A stretch of 64,000 nt of DNA from assembly GCA_021044545.1 (NCBI GenBank), contig CP087990.1:682001-746000 (forward strand), read 5' to 3'. The position numbers and the translations under genes are program-made. The DNA comes from Comamonadaceae bacterium M7527. Lineage in GTDB: Bacteria > Pseudomonadota > Gammaproteobacteria > Burkholderiales > Burkholderiaceae_C. A model generated the notes under the pieces. The model was not told the origin of the DNA. It saw nothing but the letters and a program-made list of their open reading frames with translations, and did not search any database. This document shows positions 7,970 to 16,566 of this stretch, one piece after another. Within the stretch, counting starts at the first letter, position 1, and each line of letters begins with the position of its first letter.

Positions 7970-8983
7970 TCAGTTGCGGGTTTGGTCTACCAGCTTGTTC
8001 TTGGCAATCCAGGGCATCATGGCGCGCAGCTTTTCGCCCACGACTTCGATCTGGTGATCAGCCGTGTTGCGACGACGTGCAGTCATTGACGGGTAGTTCA
8101 GGCGACCTTCCTGAATGAACATCTTGGCGTAGTCACCGTTTTGGATACGCTTCAAGGCGTTGCGCATGGCTTCGCGCGACTCGGCATTGATAACCTCTGG
8201 GCCGGTCACGTACTCACCAAACTCTGCGTTGTTGGAGATGGAGTAGTTCATGTTGGCAATGCCGCCTTCGTAGATCAGGTCCACGATGAGCTTGAGCTCG
8301 TGCAAGCACTCAAAGTAAGCCATCTCGGGTGCGTAACCCGCTTCAACCAGGGTCTCGAAGCCCATTTTCACCAGCTCAACCGCACCACCGCACAACACGG
8401 CTTGCTCGCCGAACAAGTCGGTTTCGGTTTCTTCTTTGAAGTTGGTCTCAATGATGCCGGCCTTGCCGCCGCCGTTGGCCATTGCGTAGCTCATGGCCAG
8501 TTCACGCGCTTTGCCTGACTTGTCCTGGTGTACCGCTACCAGGTGTGGCACGCCGCCACCTTGCGTGTAGGTATTACGAACGGTGTGACCAGGGGCCTTG
8601 GGCGCCACCATCCACACGTCCAGGTCAGCACGTGGAACCACTTGGTTGTAGTGCACGTTGAAACCGTGGGCAAACGCCAAGGAAGCGCCTTGCTTGAGGT
8701 GTGGCTCAATGCTGCGGTAGACGTCAGCAATGTTCTCGTCTGGCAACAAAATCATTACAACGTCAGCGGCTGCAACTGCATCGTTGACTTCGGCAACGTT
8801 CAAGCCAGCTTTGCCAACCTTGTCCCATGAGGCGCCGCCCTTGCGCAAGCCCACTACGACCTTGACGCCAGACTCGTTCAGGTTTTGTGCGTGTGCGTGG
8901 CCTTGGCTACCGTAGCCAATGATGGCAACTGTCTTGCCTTTGATCAGGCTCAAATCGCAATCTTTGTCGTAAAAAACTTTCAT
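7970..8983 (-). CDS. ilvC: Ketol-acid reductoisomerase (NADP+), class I
   Basis: 337 residues, the class I length. It isomerises and reduces acetolactate or acetohydroxybutyrate in valine/isoleucine synthesis. The Rossmann start IIGYGSQGHAHAQNL (residues 18-32) is followed by VGLRKGGASW, where Arg and Ser contact the NADPH phosphate. The knotted C-terminal domain with DLFGEQAVLCGG and ESLHEL-type metal ligands (here ECLHELKLI) is intact. The ribosome site GAGGACC precedes the ATG. Third gene of ilvB-ilvH-ilvC; 70 bp separates it from ilvH, and a terminator follows. Confidence 0.97.
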   Translation of the reverse strand: MKVFYDKDCDLSLIKGKTVAIIGYGSQGHAHAQNLNESGVKVVVGLRKGGASWDKVGKAGLNVAEVNDAVAAADVVMILLPDENIADVYRSIEPHLKQGASLAFAHGFNVHYNQVVPRADLDVWMVAPKAPGHTVRNTYTQGGGVPHLVAVHQDKSGKARELAMSYAMANGGGKAGIIETNFKEETETDLFGEQAVLCGGAVELVKMGFETLVEAGYAPEMAYFECLHELKLIVDLIYEGGIANMNYSISNNAEFGEYVTGPEVINAESREAMRNALKRIQNGDYAKMFIQEGRLNYPSMTARRRNTADHQIEVVGEKLRAMMPWIAKNKLVDQTRN

Positions 8984-9053
8984 GGTGGTCCTCGTTATAA
9001 AAATGGATTGAAAAACAAACTAAACAAATGAAATGTGTGTGCGGGCAAAGCCG

Positions 9054-9545
9054 TTATACGCGCAGTATTCTCTCACCCCGGCCAATGCCACAGGTGCCAG
9101 TGCGCACGGTTTCCAAAATGGCGCTGGTGTCAATGGCCTGCAAAAACGCATCGTTTTTGCTTTGATCACCCGTTAGCTCAACGGTGTAAGAGCGGTCGGT
9201 CACGTCAATGATGCGGCCACGGAAGATGTCGGCCATGCGCTTCATCTCTTCGCGCTCTTTGCCTACGGCGCGCACTTTAACCAGCATCAGCTCGCGCTCG
9301 GTGTAAGCGCCTTCTGTGAGGTCTACCACTTTCACAACCTCAATGAGGCGGTTTAAGTGCTTGGTGATTTGCTCGATGACGTCTTCAGAGCCAACCGTTT
9401 GTATGGTCATGCGCGACAAGCTGGGGTCTTCTGTAGGTGCAACAGACAAGGACTCAATGTTGTAGCCACGGGCTGAGAACAAACCTACCACGCGCGACAG
9501 CGCGCCGGGTTCGTTCTCTAGCAAAACTGCAATGATGTGTTTCAT
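9054..9545 (-). CDS. ilvH: Acetolactate synthase small (regulatory) subunit
   Basis: 163 residues from the ATG at 9545. The frame stays open upstream to 9791, but the family starts at MKHIIAVLLENEPGALSRVV, so the upstream codons are read-through. The ACT domain (residues 3-75) binds valine for feedback control of IlvB; the C-terminal domain has RTGTCGIGRGERILRV at its end. 148 bp separates it from ilvB, a gap that contains a small hairpin (9636-9655). Confidence 0.96.
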   Translation of the reverse strand: MKHIIAVLLENEPGALSRVVGLFSARGYNIESLSVAPTEDPSLSRMTIQTVGSEDVIEQITKHLNRLIEVVKVVDLTEGAYTERELMLVKVRAVGKEREEMKRMADIFRGRIIDVTDRSYTVELTGDQSKNDAFLQAIDTSAILETVRTGTCGIGRGERILRV

Positions 9546-9635
9546 GGTGTGGGTGCTTCTTTTCGCCGCCCTCCCCAGCGCACGGTAATACGCTGGCTTG
9601 GCAGGCAATAGACTCAAAAAAGAGCCAAGGCGTTG

Positions 9636-9655
9636 GCAGCGCGCTAAGGCGCTGC
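9636..9655 (-). other. Hairpin between ilvB and ilvH
   Basis: GCAGCGC-GCTAAG-GCGCTGC, a perfect 7-bp stem in the ilvB-ilvH gap. On the minus strand a T6 run follows about 15 nt after the stem, so it could be a weak terminator or a processing site adjusting IlvH level; the spacing is poor for a classical terminator. Confidence 0.35.
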
Positions 9656-9693
9656 GAGTGCCAAGGCTGGTGTGATGTGCTGCTGGGTGTGCC

Positions 9694-11472
9694 TTACAAG
9701 TCTTCAGAGCCCAACAGCATTTCCGTAATGCCCTTGCCGGCTTGCACCATGGGGAATACGTTTTCTGTAGGGTCTGTTCTAAAGTCGACAAACACGGTGC
9801 GGTCTTTCAGGCGGCGCGCCTCACGCAACGCAGGTTCCACGTCTTTGGCGTGCTCAACCAGAATACCCACGTGACCGTAGGCCTCAGCCAGCTTCACAAA
9901 GTTGGGCAGTGCGTCCATGTAGCTGCTGGCGTAACGGCCTGCGTACTCCACCTCTTGCCACTGGCGCACCATACCAAGGTAACGGTTGTTCAGCGACAAC
10001 ACCTTGATGGGCGTGTTGTATTGCAAGCAGGTCGACAGCTCCTGGATACACATTTGCACCGAGCCCTCACCTGTTACGCAAAACACCTCGGCGTCTGGCT
10101 TGGCCAGCTTAATGCCCATGGCGTAAGGAATACCCACGCCCATGGTGCCCAAGCCACCTGAGTTGATCCAGCGGCGTGGCTTGTCAAAACCATAGTACTG
10201 CGCCGCCCACATTTGGTGTTGGCCAACGTCTGACGTGATGTACGCGTCGGCATCTTTGGTCATGTCCCAAAGGGTTTCAATGACTTTTTGCGGCTTGATC
10301 ACGTCCGTGTTGTCGCGGTCGTACTTCAAGCAGTCGCGTGAGCGCCATTCTTCAATGGTGTGCCACCATGCGGCCAAATCGGCGGGGTCCACACGCTGCT
10401 GCGTCTCTTTGATCATGTTGATCAACTCGCGCAACACGTCTTTACAGTCGCCCACAATTGGCACGTCAACCTTTACACGCTTGGAGATGCTGCTAGGGTC
10501 TACGTCTATGTGAATGATCTTGCGCTCGTTTTGCGCAAAGTGCTTGGGGTTGCCAATCACGCGGTCATCAAAGCGCGCGCCCACAGCCAACAGCACATCG
10601 CTGTTTTGCATGGCGTTGTTGGCCTCAATGGTGCCGTGCATGCCCAGCATGCCCAGGAAGCGCTTGTCACTGGCCGGGAACGCGCCCAAGCCCATCAGCG
10701 TGTTGGTAACGGGGTAGCCCAGCAAGTCCACCAACTCGCGCAACTCAGCTACGGCCTCACCCAACAGCACACCGCCGCCGGTGTAGATGTAGGGGCGCTT
10801 GGCCGTTAGCAGCAGCTGCAACGCCTTGCGAATTTGTCCGCCGTGGCCTTTGCGCACGGGGTTGTAAGAGCGCATTTCCACCGTTTCTGGGTAACCAGCG
10901 TAGGGCGTCTTTTGAAATGACACGTCTTTGGGCACATCCACCACCACCGGACCAGGACGGCCAGAGCGGGCAATGTGGAAGGCTTTCTTCATGGTCTCGG
11001 CCAGGTCAGCCGGGTGCTTGACCAGGAAGTTGTGTTTCACGATGGGGCGCGTAATGCCCACGGTGTCGCATTCCTGGAAGGCGTCTAGGCCAATGGCTGC
11101 CGTCGGCACCTGGCCGCTGATGATCACCATGGGAATGCTGTCCATGTACGCCGTGGCAATACCAGTGACAGCATTGGTCAGACCTGGGCCAGACGTTACA
11201 AGTGCTACGCCCACTTCGCCCGTGGCGCGCGCAAAACCGTCGGCAGCATGCACAGCGGCTTGTTCGTGGCGCACCAATACGTGCTGAATGGTGTCCTGCT
11301 TGTACAGTGCGTCGTAGATGTAGAGCACAGCGCCACCGGGGTAACCCCAGATTTGCTGGACACCTTCGGCTTGCAAGGACTTGACGAGGATTTCCGAGCC
11401 CATCAGCTCAGGTGCTTGCCCAGCAGCGTCGGCGTGGGCGGCGGAGTTGATTTCCGCAGAATTGATTTTCAT
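9694..11472 (-). CDS. ilvB: Acetolactate synthase large (catalytic) subunit
   Basis: 592 residues with the three domains of thiamine-diphosphate enzymes: N-terminal PYR domain (about 25-190, with catalytic Glu in VLVRHEQAAVHAADG), central FAD-associated domain (220-350) and C-terminal PP domain (395-560). The cofactor motif reads GEGS...NN rather than GDGS...NN; I believe Glu occurs in betaproteobacterial homologues, so I do not take it as a defect. The first 24 residues are a variable extension. First gene of the ilvBHC operon. The 250-bp upstream region holds a stem-loop (11512-11538) but no leader peptide as clear as that of leuA. Confidence 0.96.
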   Translation of the reverse strand: MKINSAEINSAAHADAAGQAPELMGSEILVKSLQAEGVQQIWGYPGGAVLYIYDALYKQDTIQHVLVRHEQAAVHAADGFARATGEVGVALVTSGPGLTNAVTGIATAYMDSIPMVIISGQVPTAAIGLDAFQECDTVGITRPIVKHNFLVKHPADLAETMKKAFHIARSGRPGPVVVDVPKDVSFQKTPYAGYPETVEMRSYNPVRKGHGGQIRKALQLLLTAKRPYIYTGGGVLLGEAVAELRELVDLLGYPVTNTLMGLGAFPASDKRFLGMLGMHGTIEANNAMQNSDVLLAVGARFDDRVIGNPKHFAQNERKIIHIDVDPSSISKRVKVDVPIVGDCKDVLRELINMIKETQQRVDPADLAAWWHTIEEWRSRDCLKYDRDNTDVIKPQKVIETLWDMTKDADAYITSDVGQHQMWAAQYYGFDKPRRWINSGGLGTMGVGIPYAMGIKLAKPDAEVFCVTGEGSVQMCIQELSTCLQYNTPIKVLSLNNRYLGMVRQWQEVEYAGRYASSYMDALPNFVKLAEAYGHVGILVEHAKDVEPALREARRLKDRTVFVDFRTDPTENVFPMVQAGKGITEMLLGSEDL

Positions 11473-11511
11473 GATGAACCTTTGAGATTTTCTCTAACGA
11501 AAAACCGTGGG

Positions 11512-11538
11512 TGCCTCTCGCGAAACCCTTTTGAGGCA
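11512..11538 (-). other. Stem-loop in the ilvB leader
   Basis: TGCCTC/GAGGCA (6 bp, 15-nt loop) lies about 40 bp upstream of ilvB, and a T5 run follows about 7 nt later on the minus strand. It could belong to an attenuator, but I find no upstream reading frame clearly rich in Ile, Val or Leu codons. Confidence 0.3.
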
Positions 11539-11723
11539 GGCTTGAGACTTAAGACAACAGACATTGGCGGGCCTCAATGTATGCATCCCGCGCGACTGTT
11601 ATCCGTTTGCAAGTAAGTTGTGCAGCTAGCATTATGGCATGTATTTTCAACAGCTTACCCCTTTGCGACATCGCGCACATGACTCAAGCGACAATACATG
11701 CCTGACCAATCACCACATCAGCC

Positions 11724-12272
11724 ATGACCGACAACGACCACACCACAACAGCAGCACCAACAGACATACCCAGCCTCAAACGCCGCATGGCCGCCTGGTT
11801 GTACGAGGGTATGCTGCTGTTTGGGGTGACGTTTGCCACCGACTATGTCTTTAGCGTGCTCACCAACACACGCAGCGGTCTGGACAACCGAACAGCGCAG
11901 CAAGCTGTGCTGTTTATCGTGCTGGGCGCCTACTTTTGCTGGCAGTGGACGCGCAGCGGTCAAACCCTGGCCATGAAAACCTGGCACTTGCGCTTGGTTG
12001 ACGCCCACGATGGCAGCAAGCTGCCAACCTGGCGTCAGGCCGTTGTGCGTTATGTGTTGTGCTGGGTATGGCTGCTGCCGCCATTGCTGTTTGGCAAACT
12101 GATGGGCTCTGGTGCGGGTGCGATTACAGCTTGGGTGTTGTTGTGGGCGTTTATCTGGGCCAACACGGCGCGACTCAATGCCAAGCGTCAGTTCTTGCAC
12201 GATGTGTGGGCTGGCACGCAGGTCACCTCCTACGTAAAGCCCCGCTTGCTCACTGGCCAGGCCAAGACTTAA
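11724..12272 (+). CDS. RDD family membrane protein
   Basis: 182 residues. The start SLKRRMAAWLYEGMLLFG matches the opening of the RDD domain, with R-A-W-L-Y-E in place of the R-x-x-A-x-x-I-D-x-x pattern. Hydrophobic helices lie at about residues 30-50, 70-85, 115-135 and 140-155, and the family's second motif GQTLAMKTWHLRLVD is clear. RDD proteins are small membrane proteins of mostly unknown role, some linked to Na+/H+ exchange; the context here (before dgkA) gives no specific hint. Probably first gene of an RDD-dgkA-LOG group. Confidence 0.82.
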   Translation: MTDNDHTTTAAPTDIPSLKRRMAAWLYEGMLLFGVTFATDYVFSVLTNTRSGLDNRTAQQAVLFIVLGAYFCWQWTRSGQTLAMKTWHLRLVDAHDGSKLPTWRQAVVRYVLCWVWLLPPLLFGKLMGSGAGAITAWVLLWAFIWANTARLNAKRQFLHDVWAGTQVTSYVKPRLLTGQAKT

Positions 12273-12312
12273 TGCCAGCCTCAACGCGTCCTGTATTTGA
12301 AAACACTCTGCC

Positions 12313-12717
12313 ATGAACAACCCCAATCAAGAACCCAGCGGCAAGCCCACCACCAAACGCAAAGGCTTTGCCCGCGTGCCTTACGCCTTCAAGTACTCTT
12401 TAGCTGGCCTGAAAAGTGGCTGGCTGGAGCCTGCATTTGCATTTGAGGCCAAGTTGGCCGTGCCAATGCTCCCCCTGGCCTTTGTCATTGGCCGCCATTG
12501 GCTGGAGGTGGCGATGCTGCTGGCCACAGTGGTCTTGGTGCTGATCACAGAGCTGCTCAACACAGCGGTTGAGAGCGCCATTGACCGCATCAGCGAAGAC
12601 CACCACGAACTGTCCAAGCGCGCCAAAGACTTGGGCAGCGCCGCCGTGTTACTGGCCTTGTTGTTGTGCGCAGGCGTGTGGCTGGCCGCTATTGCTGAGC
12701 GGGTATTGGACTTATGA
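12313..12717 (+). CDS. dgkA: Diacylglycerol kinase
   Basis: 134 residues, slightly longer than the E. coli enzyme because of a polar N-terminus. Three membrane helices (about 50-66, 70-88, 110-130) surround the conserved catalytic stretch ELLNTAVESAIDRI (residues 76-90). DgkA phosphorylates diacylglycerol to phosphatidic acid in the inner membrane, recycling lipid by-products. The N-terminal AFKYSLAGLKSGWLEPAFAFE is the amphipathic surface helix and first catalytic segment. Its stop overlaps the start of the LOG gene by 4 bp. Confidence 0.94.
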   Translation: MNNPNQEPSGKPTTKRKGFARVPYAFKYSLAGLKSGWLEPAFAFEAKLAVPMLPLAFVIGRHWLEVAMLLATVVLVLITELLNTAVESAIDRISEDHHELSKRAKDLGSAAVLLALLLCAGVWLAAIAERVLDL

Positions 12718-13301
12718 AGCCCGTCAACTTTTCAGTGGCTGTGTACTGCGGCTCCAGGCCAGGCACAGACCAGGCTCATGTGGCAGCGGCTACAGCTGTA
12801 GGCCACTGGATTGGCACACACGGCGGCCAACTGGTGTACGGCGGCGGCAATACCGGCCTCATGGGCACGGTGGCCAAGGCTTGCGCAGCGGCCGGCGGAC
12901 GTGTGCTGGGCGTCATGCCTCAGGCCCTGGTAGAACGCGAGGTGGCCAACACCGACTGCGACGAGTGGGTGGTGGTGCAAACAATGCACGAACGCAAAGC
13001 CATCATGGCACAGCGTGCAGATGCGTTTGTCGCCATGGCTGGCGGCATTGGTACGTTTGAAGAGTTGTTTGAGATTTGGACGTGGCGTCAGCTGGGCTAT
13101 CACAACAAGCCTGTTGGCTTGCTCAACATCAACGGCTACTACGACGGCTTGAACGCGTTTATCAACACCGCTCGCCAAGCCGAATTCATGGATGACAGGC
13201 AGCTGGCCCTGATGGAAGTCGGCACACAACCGGCTGCTCTGCTGCAAACGCTGGTGCAGCAGGCTGGATTCAATGCGGCCTTGAAGACAACTGCGATATA
13301 G
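12714..13301 (+). CDS. LOG family protein (cytokinin riboside 5'-monophosphate phosphoribohydrolase-like)
   Basis: 195 residues with the Rossmann-type LOG fold. GGGNTGLMG (near residue 42) and GGIGTFEELFEIWTWRQLG (near 105) match the nucleotide-binding and catalytic motifs; the usual PGG is AGG here. The family hydrolyses the N-glycosidic bond of nucleoside 5'-monophosphates, best known for AMP or cytokinin ribotides. The bacterial substrate is often unknown, so I do not assign one. Overlaps dgkA by ATGA, implying coupled translation. Confidence 0.88.
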   Translation: MKPVNFSVAVYCGSRPGTDQAHVAAATAVGHWIGTHGGQLVYGGGNTGLMGTVAKACAAAGGRVLGVMPQALVEREVANTDCDEWVVVQTMHERKAIMAQRADAFVAMAGGIGTFEELFEIWTWRQLGYHNKPVGLLNINGYYDGLNAFINTARQAEFMDDRQLALMEVGTQPAALLQTLVQQAGFNAALKTTAI

Positions 13302-13329
13302 CCGGATTTTTGGCTTTCGCAGGCTGGCT

Positions 13330-13668
13330 TTAGATCGCGGTTTCGTCCTGCTCGCCTGTGCGTATGCGCACCACGCGCTCAACAGGCGTTACAAATATCT
13401 TGCCATCGCCAATTTTGCCCGTGCGTGCGGCGGTCACAATGGCGTCCACGCAGCGCTCTACGTCGTCTGAAGCCACGACCACCTCAATCTTGACCTTGGG
13501 CAAAAAGTCCACCACATACTCGGCACCACGGTACAACTCGGTGTGACCTTTTTGTCGGCCAAAGCCCTTTACCTCGGTCACTGTCAAGCCGGTCACGCCT
13601 TGCTCGGCCAGCGCTTCGCGCACTTCTTCCAACTTGAACGGCTTGATTACGGCGGTAATTTGCTTCAC
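13330..13668 (-). CDS. glnB: Nitrogen regulatory protein P-II
   Basis: 112 residues, the standard P-II length. The T-loop GRQKGHTELYRGAEY carries Tyr51, the uridylylation site, and the B- and C-loops (TGKIGDGKIFV, RIRTGEQDETAI) that bind ATP and 2-oxoglutarate are intact. It begins with GTG, with AAGGAG 7 bp upstream. Encoded alone, opposite to and 28 bp after the LOG gene. GlnB and GlnK paralogues cannot be told apart from one sequence; the absence of amtB next to it favours glnB. It signals nitrogen status to GlnE, GlnD targets and NtrB. Confidence 0.93.
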   Translation of the reverse strand: MKQITAVIKPFKLEEVREALAEQGVTGLTVTEVKGFGRQKGHTELYRGAEYVVDFLPKVKIEVVVASDDVERCVDAIVTAARTGKIGDGKIFVTPVERVVRIRTGEQDETAI

Positions 13669-13849
13669 GAGGCAACTCCTTAGTGGGGGCTAACAATAGA
13701 CGTTGGTGCGGCTGCAGGCGTGAGCCATAAGCGCTAAGCATGACATTATGCCCAAGCCTTGAAGCCCTGGCGCGCAAGAGTGCTGTGGTAGCCCATAATC
13801 TCAGTCTGTTCACGCTTTACGCGCTTGAGGTCGCACCACAACTTTGTCC

Positions 13850-14860
13850 ATGTCTACGCTACCCAAACACATGCCAACCGTTGTCACATTTCGGGGCAAC
13901 CACCCTGAAAATATCTACTACGGCTCTATTGCTGTGGTTGACAAGCGCGGCAAACTCGTTGCCCATGCCGGAGACATGCAAACGCCCATGTTCACACGCT
14001 CAGCGCTAAAGCCCTTTCAGGCCATGCCGCTGATTGCGCAGTTTGCCGACAACTTTGACTTGAGCGACGCCGATGTCGCCTTGCTATGCGCCAGCCACAA
14101 CGGCGAAGCCGCCCACGCCAGCCGCGCCGCATCAATGTTGAGTCGCGCAGGCCGCTCTGAGGCCGACTTGCTGTGTGGCACTCACCTGCCCTATTACTAC
14201 ACCACCAACAAAATCACCCCGCCAGAGCCACCTACCTACAACCGCTTACACCACAACTGTTCGGGCAAGCACGCCGGCATGTTGATGTTGGCCTGTGCTT
14301 TGGGCGTGTCTCACCAGCAATACACCAGCCTGGAACACCCTGTGCAGCAAGCCATTGTGGCTAGCGTGTGCCACTTTTGCGGCATGCAACCCAGCCAACT
14401 GGTGGTGGGCATAGACGGCTGCAGCGTGCCCAACTTCGCAGTGCCTCTGCCCAACCTGGCGCGCGCTTTTGCCCAACTCACCAAAACCGAAGCAGGTGGG
14501 CCCTACGGCCGCGGCCCACAGCGCGTGTTTCAAGCCATGAGCGAACACCCCGCCATGGTTAGTGGCATGGGCAGAAACGACCTTGCCATCACCCGCGCTG
14601 GCGGTGGCGACTGGATATCCAAGGTTGGGGCAGACGGCGTACAAACCATCACCAGCCGCTCACGCGGCGAAGCCATTGTTGGCAAAATTGCAGACGGCAA
14701 CCTGGACATGCTCATGGTCATGATGATGGCCGCACTGGAGCAACTGGGCTGGATGACAGACAGCGCCCGCAATGCCTTGCGCACCTACGTGCCAGGCCCG
14801 CTCAAAAACGCGGCCAAGCTGGATGTGGGGCACACAAAAGCGGTATTCCAGCTGGCTTGA
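13850..14860 (+). CDS. L-asparaginase, Rhizobium etli type (AnsA-II-like)
   Basis: 336 residues from the ATG at 13850 (a TTG two codons earlier is also in frame). This is not the E. coli AnsA/B fold: the SALK motif (S-x-x-K, about residue 47) resembles the beta-lactamase-like active site of the R. etli inducible enzyme, and the Cys-Lys-Cys metal site is present in CSGKHAG (near 138) and IDGCSVPNF (near 190). It should hydrolyse Asn to Asp and ammonia in the cytoplasm. It lies between the P-II gene and nadE, an ammonia-handling neighbourhood. No signal peptide. Confidence 0.88.
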   Translation: MSTLPKHMPTVVTFRGNHPENIYYGSIAVVDKRGKLVAHAGDMQTPMFTRSALKPFQAMPLIAQFADNFDLSDADVALLCASHNGEAAHASRAASMLSRAGRSEADLLCGTHLPYYYTTNKITPPEPPTYNRLHHNCSGKHAGMLMLACALGVSHQQYTSLEHPVQQAIVASVCHFCGMQPSQLVVGIDGCSVPNFAVPLPNLARAFAQLTKTEAGGPYGRGPQRVFQAMSEHPAMVSGMGRNDLAITRAGGGDWISKVGADGVQTITSRSRGEAIVGKIADGNLDMLMVMMMAALEQLGWMTDSARNALRTYVPGPLKNAAKLDVGHTKAVFQLA

Positions 14861-14886
14861 TGCCTGCCAAGTGCCTGCTGGGGTGA

Positions 14887-16539
14887 TCAACCCGCTGCAA
14901 AAAACCGGTTTGTAATCGGATAGCGCCAGTCTTTGCCAAAGGCCCTGTGACTCACGCGCACGCCAGGGGGCGACTGGCGGCGCTTGTATTCGTTGATGCG
15001 AATCAGGCGCACCACTTTGGCCACATCTGCCTCGGCGTAACCGCTGGCCACAATGTCAGCAGGGGCGACGTCTTGCTCCATATAAGCCGCAATGATGGCG
15101 TCTAACACCGCGTATTCGGGCAAGCTGTCCTGGTCTGTTTGGTCCGCGCGCAGCTCGGCACTGGGCGGGCGCGTGATGATGCGCTCGGGTATGGGGTCGT
15201 CGCAGGTCGCAAAGGGGTTGTTGGCGTTGCGCCAGTTGCACAGCGCAAACACCCTTGTTTTAAGAACGTCTTTAATGACGGCAAAGCCGCCAGCCATGTC
15301 GCCATAAAGCGTGCAGTAGCCGGTTGCCATTTCGCTCTTGTTACCTGTGGTGAGCACCATGCTGCCCCACTTATTGCTCAGCGCCATCAGCAAGGTGCCC
15401 CTGATACGCGCTTGCAGGTTTTCTTCAGTGGTGTCTTCTGGTATGCCATCAAACTCCCGCGCCAGTGACTGCTTGAACACCTCAAAGTGCGGCGTAATAT
15501 CCAGCTCTGTGTAGCGCACATTCATGCGCTTGGCCATTTCAGCGGCGTCCAACAAGGAAATATCAGCGGTATACGGTGACGGCATCATCACGGCGCGCAC
15601 GCGCTGTGCGCCTAAGGCGTCTACGGCTATGGCCAACACCAAAGCCGAGTCCACGCCGCCAGACAAGCCCAACACCACACCAGGAAATTTGTTTTTGCCC
15701 ACATAGTCGCGAACGCCCATTACCAGCGCTTGCCACAAGTCGCTCAGCTCGCCTTGCTCAACGGCCACGTCATTCGCCCCGGCCAAGGTCCACGTGATGA
15801 GCGTCTCAACAAAACTGGGCGCTCTGGCAACCACCTGCGCGCGCGCATCCAGCATAAAACTACGCCCGTCGAACACCAGCTCATCTTGCCCGCCCACCAT
15901 GTGGGCATACACCAGAGGCAGCGGCACACGCTGCACCAGTTGGGCCATGGCCGCCTCGCGTTGCGCGCCTTTACCCATGTGAAATGGCGAGGCATTGATC
16001 ACAACCAGTACTTGCGCACCGGCGGCTTGGGCATCCAGAGCAGGCTGCTCAAACCAGGCGTCTGCACAAATCAACAAGCCGACTTTGGTACCCGCCACGT
16101 CAAACACACAAACATCTTGCCCAGGCTCAAAGTAGCGGCGCTCATCAAACACCTGGTAGTTGGGCAACTCACGCTTGGCGTAGCTGGCCACCACCTCGCC
16201 TGCATGCAATACCGTAGCCATATTGAGGCAAGGCGGTGTCGATATGGCTTCTGTGCGAACCGTTTGCTCGCGCCGCGCCGCGGCGTGTCCCACCACAATA
16301 TGCAGGCCTTCCAGGTGTGCTGTGCGCGCAGCAATGGTTTTCAGGGCATCATCAACAGCTTGCAAAAACTGCTCGCGCAAGTACAGGTCTTCAGCGGCAT
16401 AACCCGACAACGCCAGCTCTGGGGTTAGCAACAGCTGGGCACCGGCTGCGTGCGCATCGGTGGCGGCTTGTACGATGCGCTGGGCATTGCCAACCAAATC
16501 GCCAACAACAAAATTGAACTGAGCAACAGAAATGCGCAT
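14887..16539 (-). CDS. nadE: NAD+ synthase, glutamine-dependent
   Basis: 550 residues from the ATG at 16539 (MRISVAQFNF); the frame extends upstream to 16623 without family similarity. The N-terminal nitrilase domain (1-260) has the Glu-Lys-Cys triad, with Cys in LICADAWFEQ (near 150); the C-terminal synthetase domain has the P-loop GLSGGVDSAL (near 290). It amidates nicotinate adenine dinucleotide using ammonia tunnelled from Gln. Divergent from the FemAB-like gene, with a 27-bp gap, and convergent with the asparaginase gene. Confidence 0.96.
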   Translation of the reverse strand: MRISVAQFNFVVGDLVGNAQRIVQAATDAHAAGAQLLLTPELALSGYAAEDLYLREQFLQAVDDALKTIAARTAHLEGLHIVVGHAAARREQTVRTEAISTPPCLNMATVLHAGEVVASYAKRELPNYQVFDERRYFEPGQDVCVFDVAGTKVGLLICADAWFEQPALDAQAAGAQVLVVINASPFHMGKGAQREAAMAQLVQRVPLPLVYAHMVGGQDELVFDGRSFMLDARAQVVARAPSFVETLITWTLAGANDVAVEQGELSDLWQALVMGVRDYVGKNKFPGVVLGLSGGVDSALVLAIAVDALGAQRVRAVMMPSPYTADISLLDAAEMAKRMNVRYTELDITPHFEVFKQSLAREFDGIPEDTTEENLQARIRGTLLMALSNKWGSMVLTTGNKSEMATGYCTLYGDMAGGFAVIKDVLKTRVFALCNWRNANNPFATCDDPIPERIITRPPSAELRADQTDQDSLPEYAVLDAIIAAYMEQDVAPADIVASGYAEADVAKVVRLIRINEYKRRQSPPGVRVSHRAFGKDWRYPITNRFFAAG

Positions 16540-16566
16540 AGGTAATAAAACGTGGACAGCAAAGCA

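Noticed and set aside
9546..9791. Upstream extension of ilvH into the ilvB end
   Set aside because: The family begins at MKHIIAVLLENE; the upstream codons have no similarity to ACT proteins.
11473..11723. A leader peptide for ilvBHC like that of leuA
   Set aside because: Short frames exist but none is rich in Ile, Val or Leu, and no mutually exclusive stem pair is evident.
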